The notes: a model not told the origin generated them from the sequence alone. Positions 8,877 to 17,348 are shown, counted from the stretch's first letter. The stretch: 64,000 nt of DNA from CAWIKY01 sp963836905 (GCA_963836905.1 CAWIKY010000006.1:744001-808000), one strand, 5' to 3'. Numbers and translations: made by a program.

Positions 8877-10265
8877 TTGCAGATCACCCTTTACAATACG
8901 CTTGCCCGAGAAAAGCAGATTTTCACACCGCGCGAAGGCCAGCCGGTGTCCCTCTATGTCTGCGGACCGACGGTCTACAACTTCTCCCATATCGGCAATG
9001 CACGCCCGCCTGTGGTGTTCGACGTGCTGCGCCGCCTGCTGGTGCACACATACGGCCGGGCAGGCGTCGTCTATGCGCGCAACATCACCGATATCGAGGA
9101 CAAGATTATCGCCGCTGCGAAGGAAAGCGGCGAGGCGATCTCGGCGATTACCGGGCATTATGCCGCAATCTACAATGAAGACATGGCATCGCTGAATGTC
9201 GCCGCTCCGGATATCGAGCCCTGGGCGACCGATCATATCGCCGAAATGATCTTGATCGGGCAGGCGCTTGAGGAGAAGGGCCATGCCTATGTCACGTCCG
9301 GGGGCCTCTATTTTCACGTCCCGTCCATGCCGGGTTATGGCCAGCTCTCACGCCGCAAGGCCGAAGACAATGAAGCAGGTGCGCGGGTCGATATCGACAG
9401 CGGCAAGCGCGACCCGGCAGACTTCGCGCTCTGGAAGCTAGCTAAGGCGGACGATCCTGAAGACGCGATATGGGATAGCCCGTGGGGCAGGGGACGCCCC
9501 GGCTGGCACATTGAATGTTCGGCCATGGCCGCCCGGCACCTGGGCGAAACGATAGATATTCATGGCGGCGGGATTGATCTGCAGTTTCCCCATCACGAGA
9601 ACGAGATTGCCCAATCGGAGTGCGCGCACGGGCAGGTGTTTGCCCGCTACTGGATGCATAACGGCTTTCTCGATATGGGCGGCGAGAAGATGTCCAAGTC
9701 GCTCGGAAACGTCAGCCTGATACACGATCTTGTTGCTGACTGGCCCGGCGAAGTGCTGCGCTATGCTTTGCTGTCTGCGCATTACCGCGCGCCGCTGGAC
9801 TGGACGCCAGACCTTCTGGAACGGTCCAAGACGACGCTCGACCGGATCTATGGCGCGCTGCGTCGCTGCTGGGGTGACGGCGCCGTGGTGCCCGATGGGT
9901 CTCACAAGGTCCGGGACAAGCTCGCCGACGATCTGAATACGCCCGAAGCGCTCGCCGAACTGAATGCGCTTGCGGGCGCGGCCAACCGCGCTGCCGATGA
10001 AAAGGATAATGCGGCAATGCAGACCGCCCGCAACCGTCTCGTCGATGCCGGGGATGCGCTGGGCCTTCTGGCGCTGACCCCGCAGGCCTGGGAACAGGGC
10101 GGCGATGCGGGCGAAACAGGCCGGATCGATGCGATGGTTCAGGCCCGGATCGATGCCCGCGCCGCAAAAAACTGGGCAGAAGCCGACCGTTTGCGCGATG
10201 CCTTGGCAGCAGAAGGCGTGGAGATCATGGATGGCGCAGGCGGTTCGACCTGGCGACGGGTGTAG
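8877..10265 (+). CDS. cysS: Cysteinyl-tRNA synthetase
   Basis: Class I aminoacyl-tRNA synthetase that charges tRNA-Cys. The N-terminus has CGPTVYNFSHIGNARP, combining a zinc cysteine with the HIGH-type motif. The KMSKS loop reads GEKMSKSLGN near residue 268, and GWHIECSAM and HHENEIAQSE supply further zinc ligands. The start codon appears to be TTG at 8877, which gives the usual QITLYNTL beginning; no in-frame ATG is found nearby and the ribosome site (GAAAGA) is weak. At 462 residues it is full length. It is divergent from folE. Confidence 0.95.
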   Translation: MQITLYNTLAREKQIFTPREGQPVSLYVCGPTVYNFSHIGNARPPVVFDVLRRLLVHTYGRAGVVYARNITDIEDKIIAAAKESGEAISAITGHYAAIYNEDMASLNVAAPDIEPWATDHIAEMILIGQALEEKGHAYVTSGGLYFHVPSMPGYGQLSRRKAEDNEAGARVDIDSGKRDPADFALWKLAKADDPEDAIWDSPWGRGRPGWHIECSAMAARHLGETIDIHGGGIDLQFPHHENEIAQSECAHGQVFARYWMHNGFLDMGGEKMSKSLGNVSLIHDLVADWPGEVLRYALLSAHYRAPLDWTPDLLERSKTTLDRIYGALRRCWGDGAVVPDGSHKVRDKLADDLNTPEALAELNALAGAANRAADEKDNAAMQTARNRLVDAGDALGLLALTPQAWEQGGDAGETGRIDAMVQARIDARAAKNWAEADRLRDALAAEGVEIMDGAGGSTWRRV

Positions 10266-10281
10266 GCGGCAGCCCGCTCCG

Positions 10282-10497
10282 TCAGCTTGGATGCGCCATG
10301 GACGGGTCGTGGCGACCATGACGTTTGACGAACACGCGGTCGCAATACTTGCAACGCACGAAATCGTCCTTGCCCATCTCGTACCATGTCACCGGGTGTC
10401 CGAGCGCGGGTGACCCGCCATCGCAGGCAACATGATGTTCGTCCGTTACGATAACTTCAGGCGCATTTGCGATGATGGTTTCTGGGTCCTGGATCAC
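10282..10497 (-). CDS. Small zinc-ribbon protein (CHCC-type, NDUFS6-like)
   Basis: A short protein with the pattern HHVACDGGSPALGHP followed by YEMGKDDFVRCKYCDRVFV: the zinc-finger CHCC domain common in alphaproteobacterial proteins related to the mitochondrial complex I subunit NDUFS6. The longer open frame to 10638 overlaps the ABC gene and adds no family sequence. GTG 10497, with GGCAGG 7 nt upstream, gives a plausible 71-residue product. The true start may lie still further in. The function is not established. Confidence 0.75.
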   Translation of the reverse strand: MIQDPETIIANAPEVIVTDEHHVACDGGSPALGHPVTWYEMGKDDFVRCKYCDRVFVKRHGRHDPSMAHPS

Positions 10498-10585
10498 GAT
10501 ATGGCCTGCCGGTTTGCGAAGAGCTTGAACTGCGCCTAGGTAGGTGTGACGCACGCCTGCGGTCAACAGGATAAGACGCCTCCCA

Positions 10586-11539
10586 ATGCTGAACCAGACC
10601 TTGCCTGACGCGGCCATCTCCGTCACCGGGCTCGACAAGACCTATGCCGCCTCCGGCAAGATGCCCGAAAAGCGCGCGCTCAAGGGCATTGATCTCACCG
10701 TCAAACGCGGCGCGATCTTCGGTCTGCTCGGCCCGAACGGTGCGGGCAAATCCACCTTCATCAACATCCTCTGCGGCATGGTGATGAAGACGGGCGGCAC
10801 CGCCAGCATCTGGGGCATCGATATCGACAAGAACCCGCGGTATGCGCGTTCCGCCATTGGGGTCGTGCCGCAGGAGATCAACATGGACCCGTTCTTCACG
10901 CCCATGGAAGCGCTCGAACTGCAGGCGGGCTTTTATGGCGTGCCGAAGTCGGAGCGGCGCTCACTTGCCATTCTCGATGCGGTGGGTCTGGCCGACAAGA
11001 AAGACGCCTATGTGCGCCAGCTTTCCGGCGGCATGAAACGACGGCTGATGGTCGCCAAGGCGCTGGTCCATGCCCCGCCGGTTCTGATTCTCGATGAACC
11101 GACGGCCGGCGTGGATGTCGAGCTTCGCCGGTCGCTTTGGGAGTATGTGAAAGACCTCAACGCCGCCGGAACGACGATCGTGCTGACCACGCATTACCTC
11201 GAAGAAGCCCAGGAGCTTTGCGACGAGATTGCCATCATCAATAATGGTGAGGTGGTGGCCAGTGAGCCGACGCCGCAAATGCTGAAACGCCTTGATCACC
11301 GCACGCTCGTCATCTTTCCGTCCGAGCCGTTGCAACGGGTTCCGGACGGGCTGGAGGCCTTCGATGTGCTGCTGCGCGAAAACGGTAGTCTCGCCATTAC
11401 ATTCCGCTCGAGCGAGACCGGCTTCGGGCGTGTGATGGAAAACGTCCGTGCGGCGGGGATCTCCGTCAGCGACATCGCGACGGAGGAACCGGATCTGGAA
11501 GACGTGTTCGTCTCGATGACGGGAAAGGTCGCCGCCTGA
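10586..11539 (+). CDS. ABC transporter ATP-binding protein, YadG/DrrA-like
   Basis: Cytoplasmic ATPase of an ABC-2 type exporter. Walker A is GPNGAGKST near residue 50, the signature is LSGGMKRRL near residue 146, Walker B is VLILDEP, and the switch His follows as VLTTHYLEEA. About 80 further residues after the ATPase core resemble the C-terminal part of YadG/DrrA-type subunits. No permease gene follows; the next gene is convergent, so the membrane partner must be encoded elsewhere or has been lost. The start ATG 10586 lies inside the upstream open frame of the zinc-ribbon gene, which supports a short form of that gene. Confidence 0.9.
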   Translation: MLNQTLPDAAISVTGLDKTYAASGKMPEKRALKGIDLTVKRGAIFGLLGPNGAGKSTFINILCGMVMKTGGTASIWGIDIDKNPRYARSAIGVVPQEINMDPFFTPMEALELQAGFYGVPKSERRSLAILDAVGLADKKDAYVRQLSGGMKRRLMVAKALVHAPPVLILDEPTAGVDVELRRSLWEYVKDLNAAGTTIVLTTHYLEEAQELCDEIAIINNGEVVASEPTPQMLKRLDHRTLVIFPSEPLQRVPDGLEAFDVLLRENGSLAITFRSSETGFGRVMENVRAAGISVSDIATEEPDLEDVFVSMTGKVAA

Positions 11540-11558
11540 CCCGGGAGCCTTCGCAGGC

Positions 11559-12548
11559 TCAGTCGACCCGCGCCACCTCGAACCCGGCATCGGCCAGACC
11601 TGTTGCGATACTGTCCGGCCCGGCAATATGCCCGGCCCCGACCGCGACCATGAAGACACCTGTCTCCTCGCGCATGACATCGCCAAGCTCCGCCACCCAC
11701 GCCGCATTCCGTTTGGCGATCAGAACGTCGTAGACCTCGGCGGCTTCCGCGCGCATCGGTTCCAGCATCAGGCTCTCCAATACCTCGACATCGCCGTTAT
11801 ACCAGGCCGTATCGAGCGCGGAAATCATATCACCGGCCTCACCGACTTCGCGGGCGGACTGGACCAGAAACGAGACTTCGGTCTCCTGCGGCAGGTCGGC
11901 GAAAAAGCGCAATTGCTGTTCGGCCGTCTCCAGATAACGCAGCGCCTTTCCGTTGGCCTCTGCTTCCGGCTCGATAACGGCTTCGACGCCGGAATTGGGG
12001 TCATAGCCTTCTGCAATGATCGAGGTGAGGCTCAACGTGACCGCGGCCAGCCAAGGGCGCATGGTCTGCAGCCCCATCGGATGGAAGTTGACGGCCCGCG
12101 CAGCCGCTTCCACTTGCGCGTACTCCTCGTCGGTCAGCAAGTCGGAGAGCGTGACACCCTTCGGGTTCTGGCCCAGTTGCATGGTCAGGCGTGCCAGCTC
12201 GGCCTCGCCTTCGCCGTCGGTGCTGGTTTCGAAATAAACCGTTTCCGCATTGGCAAAGGCCGTCTCGAAAGCCTCGCTGCGCCAGTTCATCTCCGGCTTG
12301 AGCACGTGCACGGTTCCGAAAAGATAGAGAGTGGTGTCATCATCGGTCACCGCCCAGATGGCGGGAGATGCAGGGTTGGAGAACCCTTCATCCGCCTCTG
12401 CCGGTGCGCTGGTTTGTGTCTCGGTCTGCGTGGCAGACGCGTCCGCCTTTGGCGCAGGGGTGGGCTGCGACGGCGAGCAAGCCGAGACAAGTCCGCAGAC
12501 GGACAGAGCGGCGACCCAGATCGACAGGGTTTGCAACGGCGTTTTCAT
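11559..12548 (-). CDS. TraB/GumN family lipoprotein
   Basis: Exported protein of the TraB/GumN (ChaN-like) family; the family is widespread but its biochemical role is unclear. An N-terminal hydrophobic segment ends in LVSAC, a plausible lipobox, followed by a low-complexity Ala/Thr/Pro linker. The domain begins at AIWAVTDDDTTLYLFGTVHV, the hallmark GTxH block, and ends with VGAGHIAGPDS, the matching GxxH block. ATG 12548 is preceded by GGATGAGG; ATG 12557 is an equally possible start. It is convergent with the ABC gene across a 19-nt gap that holds a small GAGCCT/AGGCTC hairpin. Confidence 0.85.
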   Translation of the reverse strand: MKTPLQTLSIWVAALSVCGLVSACSPSQPTPAPKADASATQTETQTSAPAEADEGFSNPASPAIWAVTDDDTTLYLFGTVHVLKPEMNWRSEAFETAFANAETVYFETSTDGEGEAELARLTMQLGQNPKGVTLSDLLTDEEYAQVEAAARAVNFHPMGLQTMRPWLAAVTLSLTSIIAEGYDPNSGVEAVIEPEAEANGKALRYLETAEQQLRFFADLPQETEVSFLVQSAREVGEAGDMISALDTAWYNGDVEVLESLMLEPMRAEAAEVYDVLIAKRNAAWVAELGDVMREETGVFMVAVGAGHIAGPDSIATGLADAGFEVARVD

Positions 12549-12725
12549 AGACCTCATCCAAAAGGGGCTGACTGAGAGACATTCCTGCGTGCGGGCAGGC
12601 CGGTTAGCAACCCCGATATGCCGCTTTGGCTCCGTCCTGAGCAGATTTGCGACGACGCGTGCATTGCAGGACACGCCGGTTTGCATTATGCGAGGGCCCT
12701 TGACGGACGTTATACGTTGTCACTG

Positions 12726-12800
12726 GCACCCATAGCTCAGCTGGATAGAGCGCTGCCCTCCGAAGGCGGATGTCAAGTCTGGCGGTAGCGAAAGGTGCCC
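12726..12800 (+). pseudogene. Decayed tRNA-Arg copy
   Basis: The first 45 nt match the intact tRNA-Arg at 12905 with only two substitutions, covering the acceptor 5' strand, D arm and anticodon arm with anticodon CCG. The T arm is not recognisable: no TTCRANY loop is present. The final GGTGCC can still pair with the 5' GGCACC, so an acceptor-like stem persists. I read it as a truncated or recombined tRNA copy rather than a working gene. It lies in a 356-bp gene-free stretch after the TraB/GumN gene. Confidence 0.7.
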
Positions 12801-12870
12801 GAAGAAAGAAGTGACTATACAAAGGCTTGGGCGGATATCGGGTTCGCTCTTCAAACGGCCGAAAAACTCG

Positions 12871-12889
12871 CGTAAGCATGGCGTAAGCA
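12871..12889 (+). repeat. Left arm of inverted repeat flanking tRNA-Arg
   Basis: CGTAAGCATGGCGTAAGCA. Its reverse complement recurs at 13031-13049 on the far side of the tRNA with one mismatch in 19. Each arm also holds a direct repeat CGTAAGCA whose two copies start 11 bp apart, about one helical turn. This is the geometry of a protein-binding site such as a recombinase or its accessory factor. Confidence 0.8.
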
Positions 12890-12904
12890 ACGCGCAAACG
12901 GTAT

Positions 12905-12981
12905 GCACCCGTAGCTCAGCTGGATAGAGCGCCGCCCTCCGAAGGCGGAGGCCAGAGGTTCGAATCCTCTCGGGTGCGCCA
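12905..12981 (+). tRNA. tRNA-Arg (anticodon CCG)
   Basis: A complete 77-nt cloverleaf. The acceptor strand GCACCCG pairs with CGGGTGC, followed by G and an encoded CCA; the D arm is GCTCAGCTGGATAGAGC; the anticodon stem CCGCC/GGCGG closes a CTCCGAA loop; the T arm contains GGTTCGAATCC. It reads CGG arginine codons. tRNA genes are frequent integration targets, and this one stands at the border between the chromosomal genes and the accessory region. Confidence 0.97.
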
Positions 12982-13030
12982 TTTTCTGAATAAATTCAAT
13001 AACTTGAAATTTCCGGCACTTCGGTGTCGG

Positions 13031-13049
13031 TGCTTACGCAATGCTTACG
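13031..13049 (-). repeat. Right arm of inverted repeat flanking tRNA-Arg
   Basis: Reverse complement of the element at 12871-12889 with a single mismatch, placed 50 bp after the tRNA 3' end. The 171 bp between the tRNA and the TetR gene hold no other feature I can support. Confidence 0.8.
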
Positions 13050-13152
13050 TGAGCTCATTTGACCAAACATCGGCTTCTGTCGCGTCCGCTGACACGTCAG
13101 GCTGGCTTTCGAGTGTCTGGAACTCGAAAATCGTCTTTAATGGCGTGAGGTT

Positions 13153-13800
13153 TTAGGGACCCGAAGCTGCCGGATCATCCGATCCCTCGAGCGGCGACGT
13201 TTCCAAGAATCCGGTCAGCAATTGCACCATCCCCTCGGCGGCATCTTCTGCAACCACCTGACCGGCAGGAGCGCGCGACACGAGTGCCATGCCGCGCGAC
13301 AGGACAAAGATTGCAGCTGCAACTTTGGCGGGTTCCGCGTTCTTCGGCCATTCAGCCTCGGCAGACGCGTCATTCACGCGGTCCTTCACGATCTCCAATG
13401 CGCGCCGCTCCGCGTCAGCGACGGCCTGTGCGGAAGCATCACCATCGGGTCCAAGCTCTTGCGTGCCGCCAGCGATCAGACGACCAGGGGGCGTGCTCGC
13501 ATCCGATAGCGCGGCAAGCTGACGCTTGAGATACTCATTGATCCTCGCGCCAAATGATTGTCCGTCGAGTGTCTCTGACAGCCGCCCGTACACCTGATCT
13601 TCGTAGCGCTCTGTTGCGGCACGAAACATCGCGCGTTTGTCGCCGAACGCATTGTAAAGGCTGGGACGCCGCAGCCCTGTCGCCTCTTCGAGCAGGGCCA
13701 TGGAGGTCCGTTCGAACCCGTAGCGCCAGAACGTATGCATGATTTTGTCGAGCACCGCGTCACGGTCGAAGCCAGCTGGTCGGCCCATTTTTTTACTCAT
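13153..13800 (-). CDS. TetR/AcrR family transcriptional regulator
   Basis: A 215-residue one-component repressor. The N-terminal helix-turn-helix covers about residues 8-55, with FERTSMALLEEATGLRRPSLY as the recognition region, followed by FGDKRAMFRAATERYE, which leads into the ligand-binding helices. It is divergent from the SDR gene at 13880 with a 79-bp shared intergenic space that contains a palindrome, so it most likely represses the SDR operon and itself. The ligand would be expected to be a substrate or product of the downstream enzymes. Start ATG 13800 is the first in frame; its ribosome site is poor (AATGGAGAT lies on this strand just upstream). Confidence 0.9.
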   Translation of the reverse strand: MSKKMGRPAGFDRDAVLDKIMHTFWRYGFERTSMALLEEATGLRRPSLYNAFGDKRAMFRAATERYEDQVYGRLSETLDGQSFGARINEYLKRQLAALSDASTPPGRLIAGGTQELGPDGDASAQAVADAERRALEIVKDRVNDASAEAEWPKNAEPAKVAAAIFVLSRGMALVSRAPAGQVVAEDAAEGMVQLLTGFLETSPLEGSDDPAASGP

Positions 13801-13841
13801 CGGTACAAATCTCCATTGACACCCTCAGGGTGCCTTCCTAC

Positions 13842-13863
13842 GTACTTGTTTACCGAACAGTAC
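13842..13863. promoter_or_regulatory. Candidate TetR operator
   Basis: An imperfect palindrome, GTACTTGTT then TACC then GAACAGTAC, with 7 of 9 arm positions paired. It lies between the divergent TetR and SDR genes. TTGACA at 13815-13820 could be a -35 box for the SDR side. The assignment rests on position and symmetry only. Confidence 0.5.
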
Positions 13864-13879
13864 ACAATGGAGAAATCTC

Positions 13880-14632
13880 ATGTCACTACGTCTTGAAGGA
13901 AAGACAGCCGTCATCACCGGCGGCACCACCGGCCTCGGTCTTGCGACAGCGCGTCGCTATATTGAAGAAGGCGCGCGCGTCATTGTCACCGGACGCACGC
14001 AGGACAAGGTCGATGCCGCCGTGCGCGACCTTGGCGCAGGCGCTGAGGGGATCGCGGCAGATTCGACTTCGATCGCCGATCTCGACCGGCTGGCAGAACA
14101 TGTCACGCAGACTTTCGGCCATATCGATATCCTCTTTGCGAATGCTGGCAACGGTATGTTCTCCCCCATCGCGGATGTCGACGAAGCGCTTTACGACAGA
14201 CAGTTCGACCTCAACGTGAAGGGCGTGTTCTTCACCGTGCAAAAGCTGCTGTCGCTCCTGCGGAAGGGAAGCTCGATCATCCTCACCGCCTCTGCGGTGC
14301 ACGGAAAGGGCGCGCCGGGCGGTAGCCTTTATTTCGCGAGCAAGGCGGCGGTCCGCTCGTTCGCCCGCACGCTCGCGGTCGAGCTCGGGGGGCAGGGCAT
14401 TCGCGTGAATGCGCTGAGCCCGGGGATCGTTCCCACGGAATTCTTCGTGAACTCCAACGCACCCGAAGAGCTGTACGGCGATTTTGAGCAGATGGCGGGC
14501 AAAGGCGCACCTCTGGGTCGGGCCGGCCTGGCCGAAGAGATCGCCGAAGTGGCCGTTTTCCTTGCCACCGACGAGGCCTCCTTTGTCACGGCGGCAGATT
14601 ATGTCGTCGACGGCGGCTGGATGAACGTCTGA
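13880..14632 (+). CDS. Short-chain dehydrogenase/reductase (copy 1)
   Basis: NAD(P)-dependent oxidoreductase of the classical SDR family, 250 residues. The cofactor loop is TGGTTGLG at residues 13-20, NAG is in the LFANAGNG block, and the catalytic Ser is in ILTASAVHG with the Tyr/Lys pair in YFASK. The C-terminus VDGGWMNV is typical of the family. GGAGA 6 nt before ATG 13880 supports the start. The gene at 15892 is a close paralogue, about three quarters identical by eye over the whole length. It heads the TetR-controlled operon; the substrate is unknown. Confidence 0.93.
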   Translation: MSLRLEGKTAVITGGTTGLGLATARRYIEEGARVIVTGRTQDKVDAAVRDLGAGAEGIAADSTSIADLDRLAEHVTQTFGHIDILFANAGNGMFSPIADVDEALYDRQFDLNVKGVFFTVQKLLSLLRKGSSIILTASAVHGKGAPGGSLYFASKAAVRSFARTLAVELGGQGIRVNALSPGIVPTEFFVNSNAPEELYGDFEQMAGKGAPLGRAGLAEEIAEVAVFLATDEASFVTAADYVVDGGWMNV

Positions 14633-14651
14633 GAAGCCGCTCACTCCCTGA

Positions 14652-14700
14652 CATGGCATCGCGGTCTTGCCGCGATGCCATGGTTCAGCGCGTTTTTTTT
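14652..14700 (+). terminator. Hairpin with delayed T-run after SDR gene
   Basis: A perfect 13-bp stem (14652-14664 with 14670-14682) and a 5-nt loop, followed after 10 nt by eight T residues. The T-run is further from the stem than in a standard intrinsic terminator, so it may only be partly efficient and let transcription continue into the hydrolase at 14939. Confidence 0.55.
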
Positions 14701-14938
14701 ACGTGAGTGAGGCCGAAGGCCTGAAGCCATCGCACACTTTGGCGGACGGGCGCTCAGCGGTTCGATGCGTCGCGTCGCGTGAATTTGGATCAGCCGTCAT
14801 GGCCAGATCACGATCCTGAAACACCAGGTTCGTCTGCTGAAATCACTTCGGCGCAGTTTGCCCAATACTGGGTTCAACTTCGACCGCCCCGCATCGCACA
14901 ACCCAACAGCATTAGGTCAACAGCATCAGGAGCACCTC

Positions 14939-15871
14939 ATGTCATTGAACAACACGAAAAGTCTCTTCCTCTCTGCTCTTGGCGCATCGACACTCTTCGT
15001 TCTCGCCGTCGGCGCGGACGTGGCACGGGCGCAGACCGCCCAAAACCAGACAGTCGAAGCCGACGGAACAACTTACGCCTACCGCGTCTCGGGGCCCGAT
15101 GGCGGAACGCCGTTGGTTCTGTCCCAAAGGTTTCGCGGGACGATGGACGACTGGGACCCTTCTTTCATCAATGCGCTGGACGATGAGCGGCAGGTGATCG
15201 TCTTCGATGCTGCCGGGGTGTCTTCCTCCTCGGGCAATGTGCCCGACACCATTCCCGCGATGGCCGACGATATGGCTGCCTTTATTCGCGCGCTTGGGCA
15301 TGAAGAGGTCGATGTTCTGGGCTGGTCCATGGGCGGGTTTGTCGTGCAATCGCTCGCGATCAATCACCCCGACCTCGTCGATCGGCTGATCCTCGTCGGA
15401 ACCGGCCCGGCTGGCAGCGCCGAAACCCCGGCACCGACCGATGGCGTCTTCGACGTAGCGACGCGGCCCCAGTACGGCAGCGATGAGCGTGAATATCTGT
15501 TCTTTGCCGACGCGCCGTCCAGCCTGAGCCGGGCCGAGGCCTCGATGCAGCGGATCGACGCCCTGCGGGACCTCGATGCGGAACCCGCAACGACGCCGCA
15601 GGTCATGCAGGCGCAGGCGACCGCCATCCAGACATGGTTCAGCGGCAGCGGCGGCGAGTTCGCCAAGCTGTCGGAGATCGACAGTCCCACGCTGATCGTG
15701 AGCGGCGACCGCGACCCGTTCTTTCCGATCATGGGCCCGGTGCTGCTCTATCGCGAGATCCCGAACGCCCGTCTCGCGGTATACCCGATGGCCGGTCACG
15801 GACCCCACCACCAATGGCCCGATCATGTGTCCGAGATCGTCAGCGATTTTCTGGCCGACACGGCTGAATAA
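14939..15871 (+). CDS. Exported alpha/beta hydrolase
   Basis: A serine hydrolase of 310 residues with a Sec signal peptide, hydrophobic core at about residues 9-26 and cleavage after ARA. The nucleophile elbow is GWSMGG, the acid lies near SGDRDPFFP, and the catalytic His is in MAGHGPHHQWP. ATG 14939 has AGGAG 7 nt upstream and starts exactly at the signal peptide. It is followed after 20 nt by the second SDR gene. Substrate unknown; related proteins hydrolyse esters, lactones or epoxides. Confidence 0.9.
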   Translation: MSLNNTKSLFLSALGASTLFVLAVGADVARAQTAQNQTVEADGTTYAYRVSGPDGGTPLVLSQRFRGTMDDWDPSFINALDDERQVIVFDAAGVSSSSGNVPDTIPAMADDMAAFIRALGHEEVDVLGWSMGGFVVQSLAINHPDLVDRLILVGTGPAGSAETPAPTDGVFDVATRPQYGSDEREYLFFADAPSSLSRAEASMQRIDALRDLDAEPATTPQVMQAQATAIQTWFSGSGGEFAKLSEIDSPTLIVSGDRDPFFPIMGPVLLYREIPNARLAVYPMAGHGPHHQWPDHVSEIVSDFLADTAE

Positions 15872-15891
15872 TAGAGAAAGGAACAAGTAAC

Positions 15892-16671
15892 ATGGCTTTG
15901 GATGAAAACATCAATCGCGGAACGGCGCGGTTGAAAGGCAAGCGCGCGATCATCACCGGCGGCACGACCGGGATCGGGTTCGCAACGGCGACGCGATTCC
16001 TTCAGGAAGGTGCCGAGGTGCTGATTACCGGTCGGTCGCAGGAGAAGGTAAACGAAGCGGTCTCAAAACTCGGCGCAGGTGCATCCGGTGTTGCGGGCGA
16101 CTCGACAAGTCTTGCTGATCTGGATCGCATCGCGAGTGGCGCCAAAGAGCGCTTTGGGCATGTGGACGTGCTGTTCGCCAATGCGGGCAACGGCATGTTC
16201 GCGCCGATCTCCGATGTCGACGAGGCACTTTACGACAAGCAATTCGATCTCAACGTCAAAGGGGTCTTCTTCACCGTTCAGAAGATCCTCCCCCTCATGG
16301 GCGAAGGCGGCTCTATCATTCTGACCGCGTCCTCGGTGCACGGCAAAGGCGCGCCGGGAGGCTCGCTCTACTTCGCCAGCAAGGCCGCCGTCAGGTCATT
16401 CGCCCGGACCATGGCCGCGGAACTCGGCGGCAGCGGCATCCGCGTCAATGCGCTCAGCCCGGGCATCGTGCCGACGCAGTTCTTCGTCAATTCAAACGCG
16501 CCCGAAGCGCTCTACGACGACTTCGAACAGATGGCTGGCAAGAACGCCCCGATGGGACGGGCGGGAACGCCCGAAGAGCAGGCGGAAGCGGCAGTCTTTT
16601 TGGCCAGCGGCGAGAGCGGATTCATGACCGCCGCCGATCTGGTCGTGGATGGCGGTTGGATGAACGTCTGA
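15892..16671 (+). CDS. Short-chain dehydrogenase/reductase (copy 2)
   Basis: Paralogue of the SDR at 13880 with a 9-residue longer N-terminus. It has the same motifs: TGGTTGIG, the LFANAGNG block, catalytic Ser in ILTASSVHG, YFASK, and the same VDGGWMNV end. AGAAAGGAAC before ATG 15892 provides the ribosome site. The two SDRs bracket the exported hydrolase, suggesting a local duplication followed by divergence. It is probably co-transcribed with the hydrolase and wrbA. Confidence 0.93.
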   Translation: MALDENINRGTARLKGKRAIITGGTTGIGFATATRFLQEGAEVLITGRSQEKVNEAVSKLGAGASGVAGDSTSLADLDRIASGAKERFGHVDVLFANAGNGMFAPISDVDEALYDKQFDLNVKGVFFTVQKILPLMGEGGSIILTASSVHGKGAPGGSLYFASKAAVRSFARTMAAELGGSGIRVNALSPGIVPTQFFVNSNAPEALYDDFEQMAGKNAPMGRAGTPEEQAEAAVFLASGESGFMTAADLVVDGGWMNV

Positions 16672-16748
16672 TCGCCCTGAAGGCGATGGTGCGTCCCCCT
16701 CTCCCCCCCAACCCATCGCCTTCAAAACACCAAACGAAAGGAACTGCT

Positions 16749-17348
16749 ATGACCAAAGTGCTCATCCTCTACTACTCAAGTTATGGACACACCTCCGCGA
16801 TGGCTGAGGCGATTGCCGAGGGCGCGCGTGCCGCTGGCGCGCAGGCCGATCTGAGGCGCGTGCCGGAGACGGCGCCTGCCGAAATTGCGAAAGCCGCGGG
16901 TTTTCGAAGCGATGAAGGCCATCCCGTGGCGAAGGTCGACGATCTGCCGGACTACGATGCGATCGTTATCGGCACGCCGACCCGCTATGGGCGGATGTCG
17001 TCCCAGATGGCGTCCTTTCTCGATCAGACCGGCGGGCTGTGGCAACGCGGTGCGCTTCAAGGCAAGGTCGGATCGGCATTCACGTCGACGGCCACGCAGC
17101 ACGGCGGTCAGGAGACGACGCTGTTTTCGATCATCACCAACATGCTGCATTTCGGCATGGTCACCGTCGGGCTTCCCTATGGTTTTCAGGGTCAGATGAC
17201 GCTTGATGAGATCACCGGCGGCTCGCCCTACGGATCGACGACAATCGCTGGCGGCGACGGCTCTCGTCAGCCTTCGGAGAACGAGCTTGCCGCTGCCCGA
17301 TATCAGGGCGACCTCGTGGCGAGAACGGCAGCTAAACTGAGCGCCTGA
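16749..17348 (+). CDS. wrbA: NAD(P)H:quinone oxidoreductase, WrbA type
   Basis: Flavodoxin-like FMN enzyme that reduces quinones by two electrons and so avoids semiquinone stress. The FMN phosphate loop is YYSSYGHT at residues 8-15. GTPTRYGRMSSQMASFLDQT and the TSTATQHGGQE block are characteristic of WrbA, and 199 residues is normal. AAAGGA lies 7 nt before ATG 16749. Its place after two SDRs and a hydrolase fits a pathway handling quinone-like or aromatic compounds. Confidence 0.95.
   Translation: MTKVLILYYSSYGHTSAMAEAIAEGARAAGAQADLRRVPETAPAEIAKAAGFRSDEGHPVAKVDDLPDYDAIVIGTPTRYGRMSSQMASFLDQTGGLWQRGALQGKVGSAFTSTATQHGGQETTLFSIITNMLHFGMVTVGLPYGFQGQMTLDEITGGSPYGSTTIAGGDGSRQPSENELAAARYQGDLVARTAAKLSA

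Noticed and set aside
12726..12800. A second functional tRNA-Arg
   Set aside because: The T arm and its TTCRANY loop are missing, so the cloverleaf cannot be completed.
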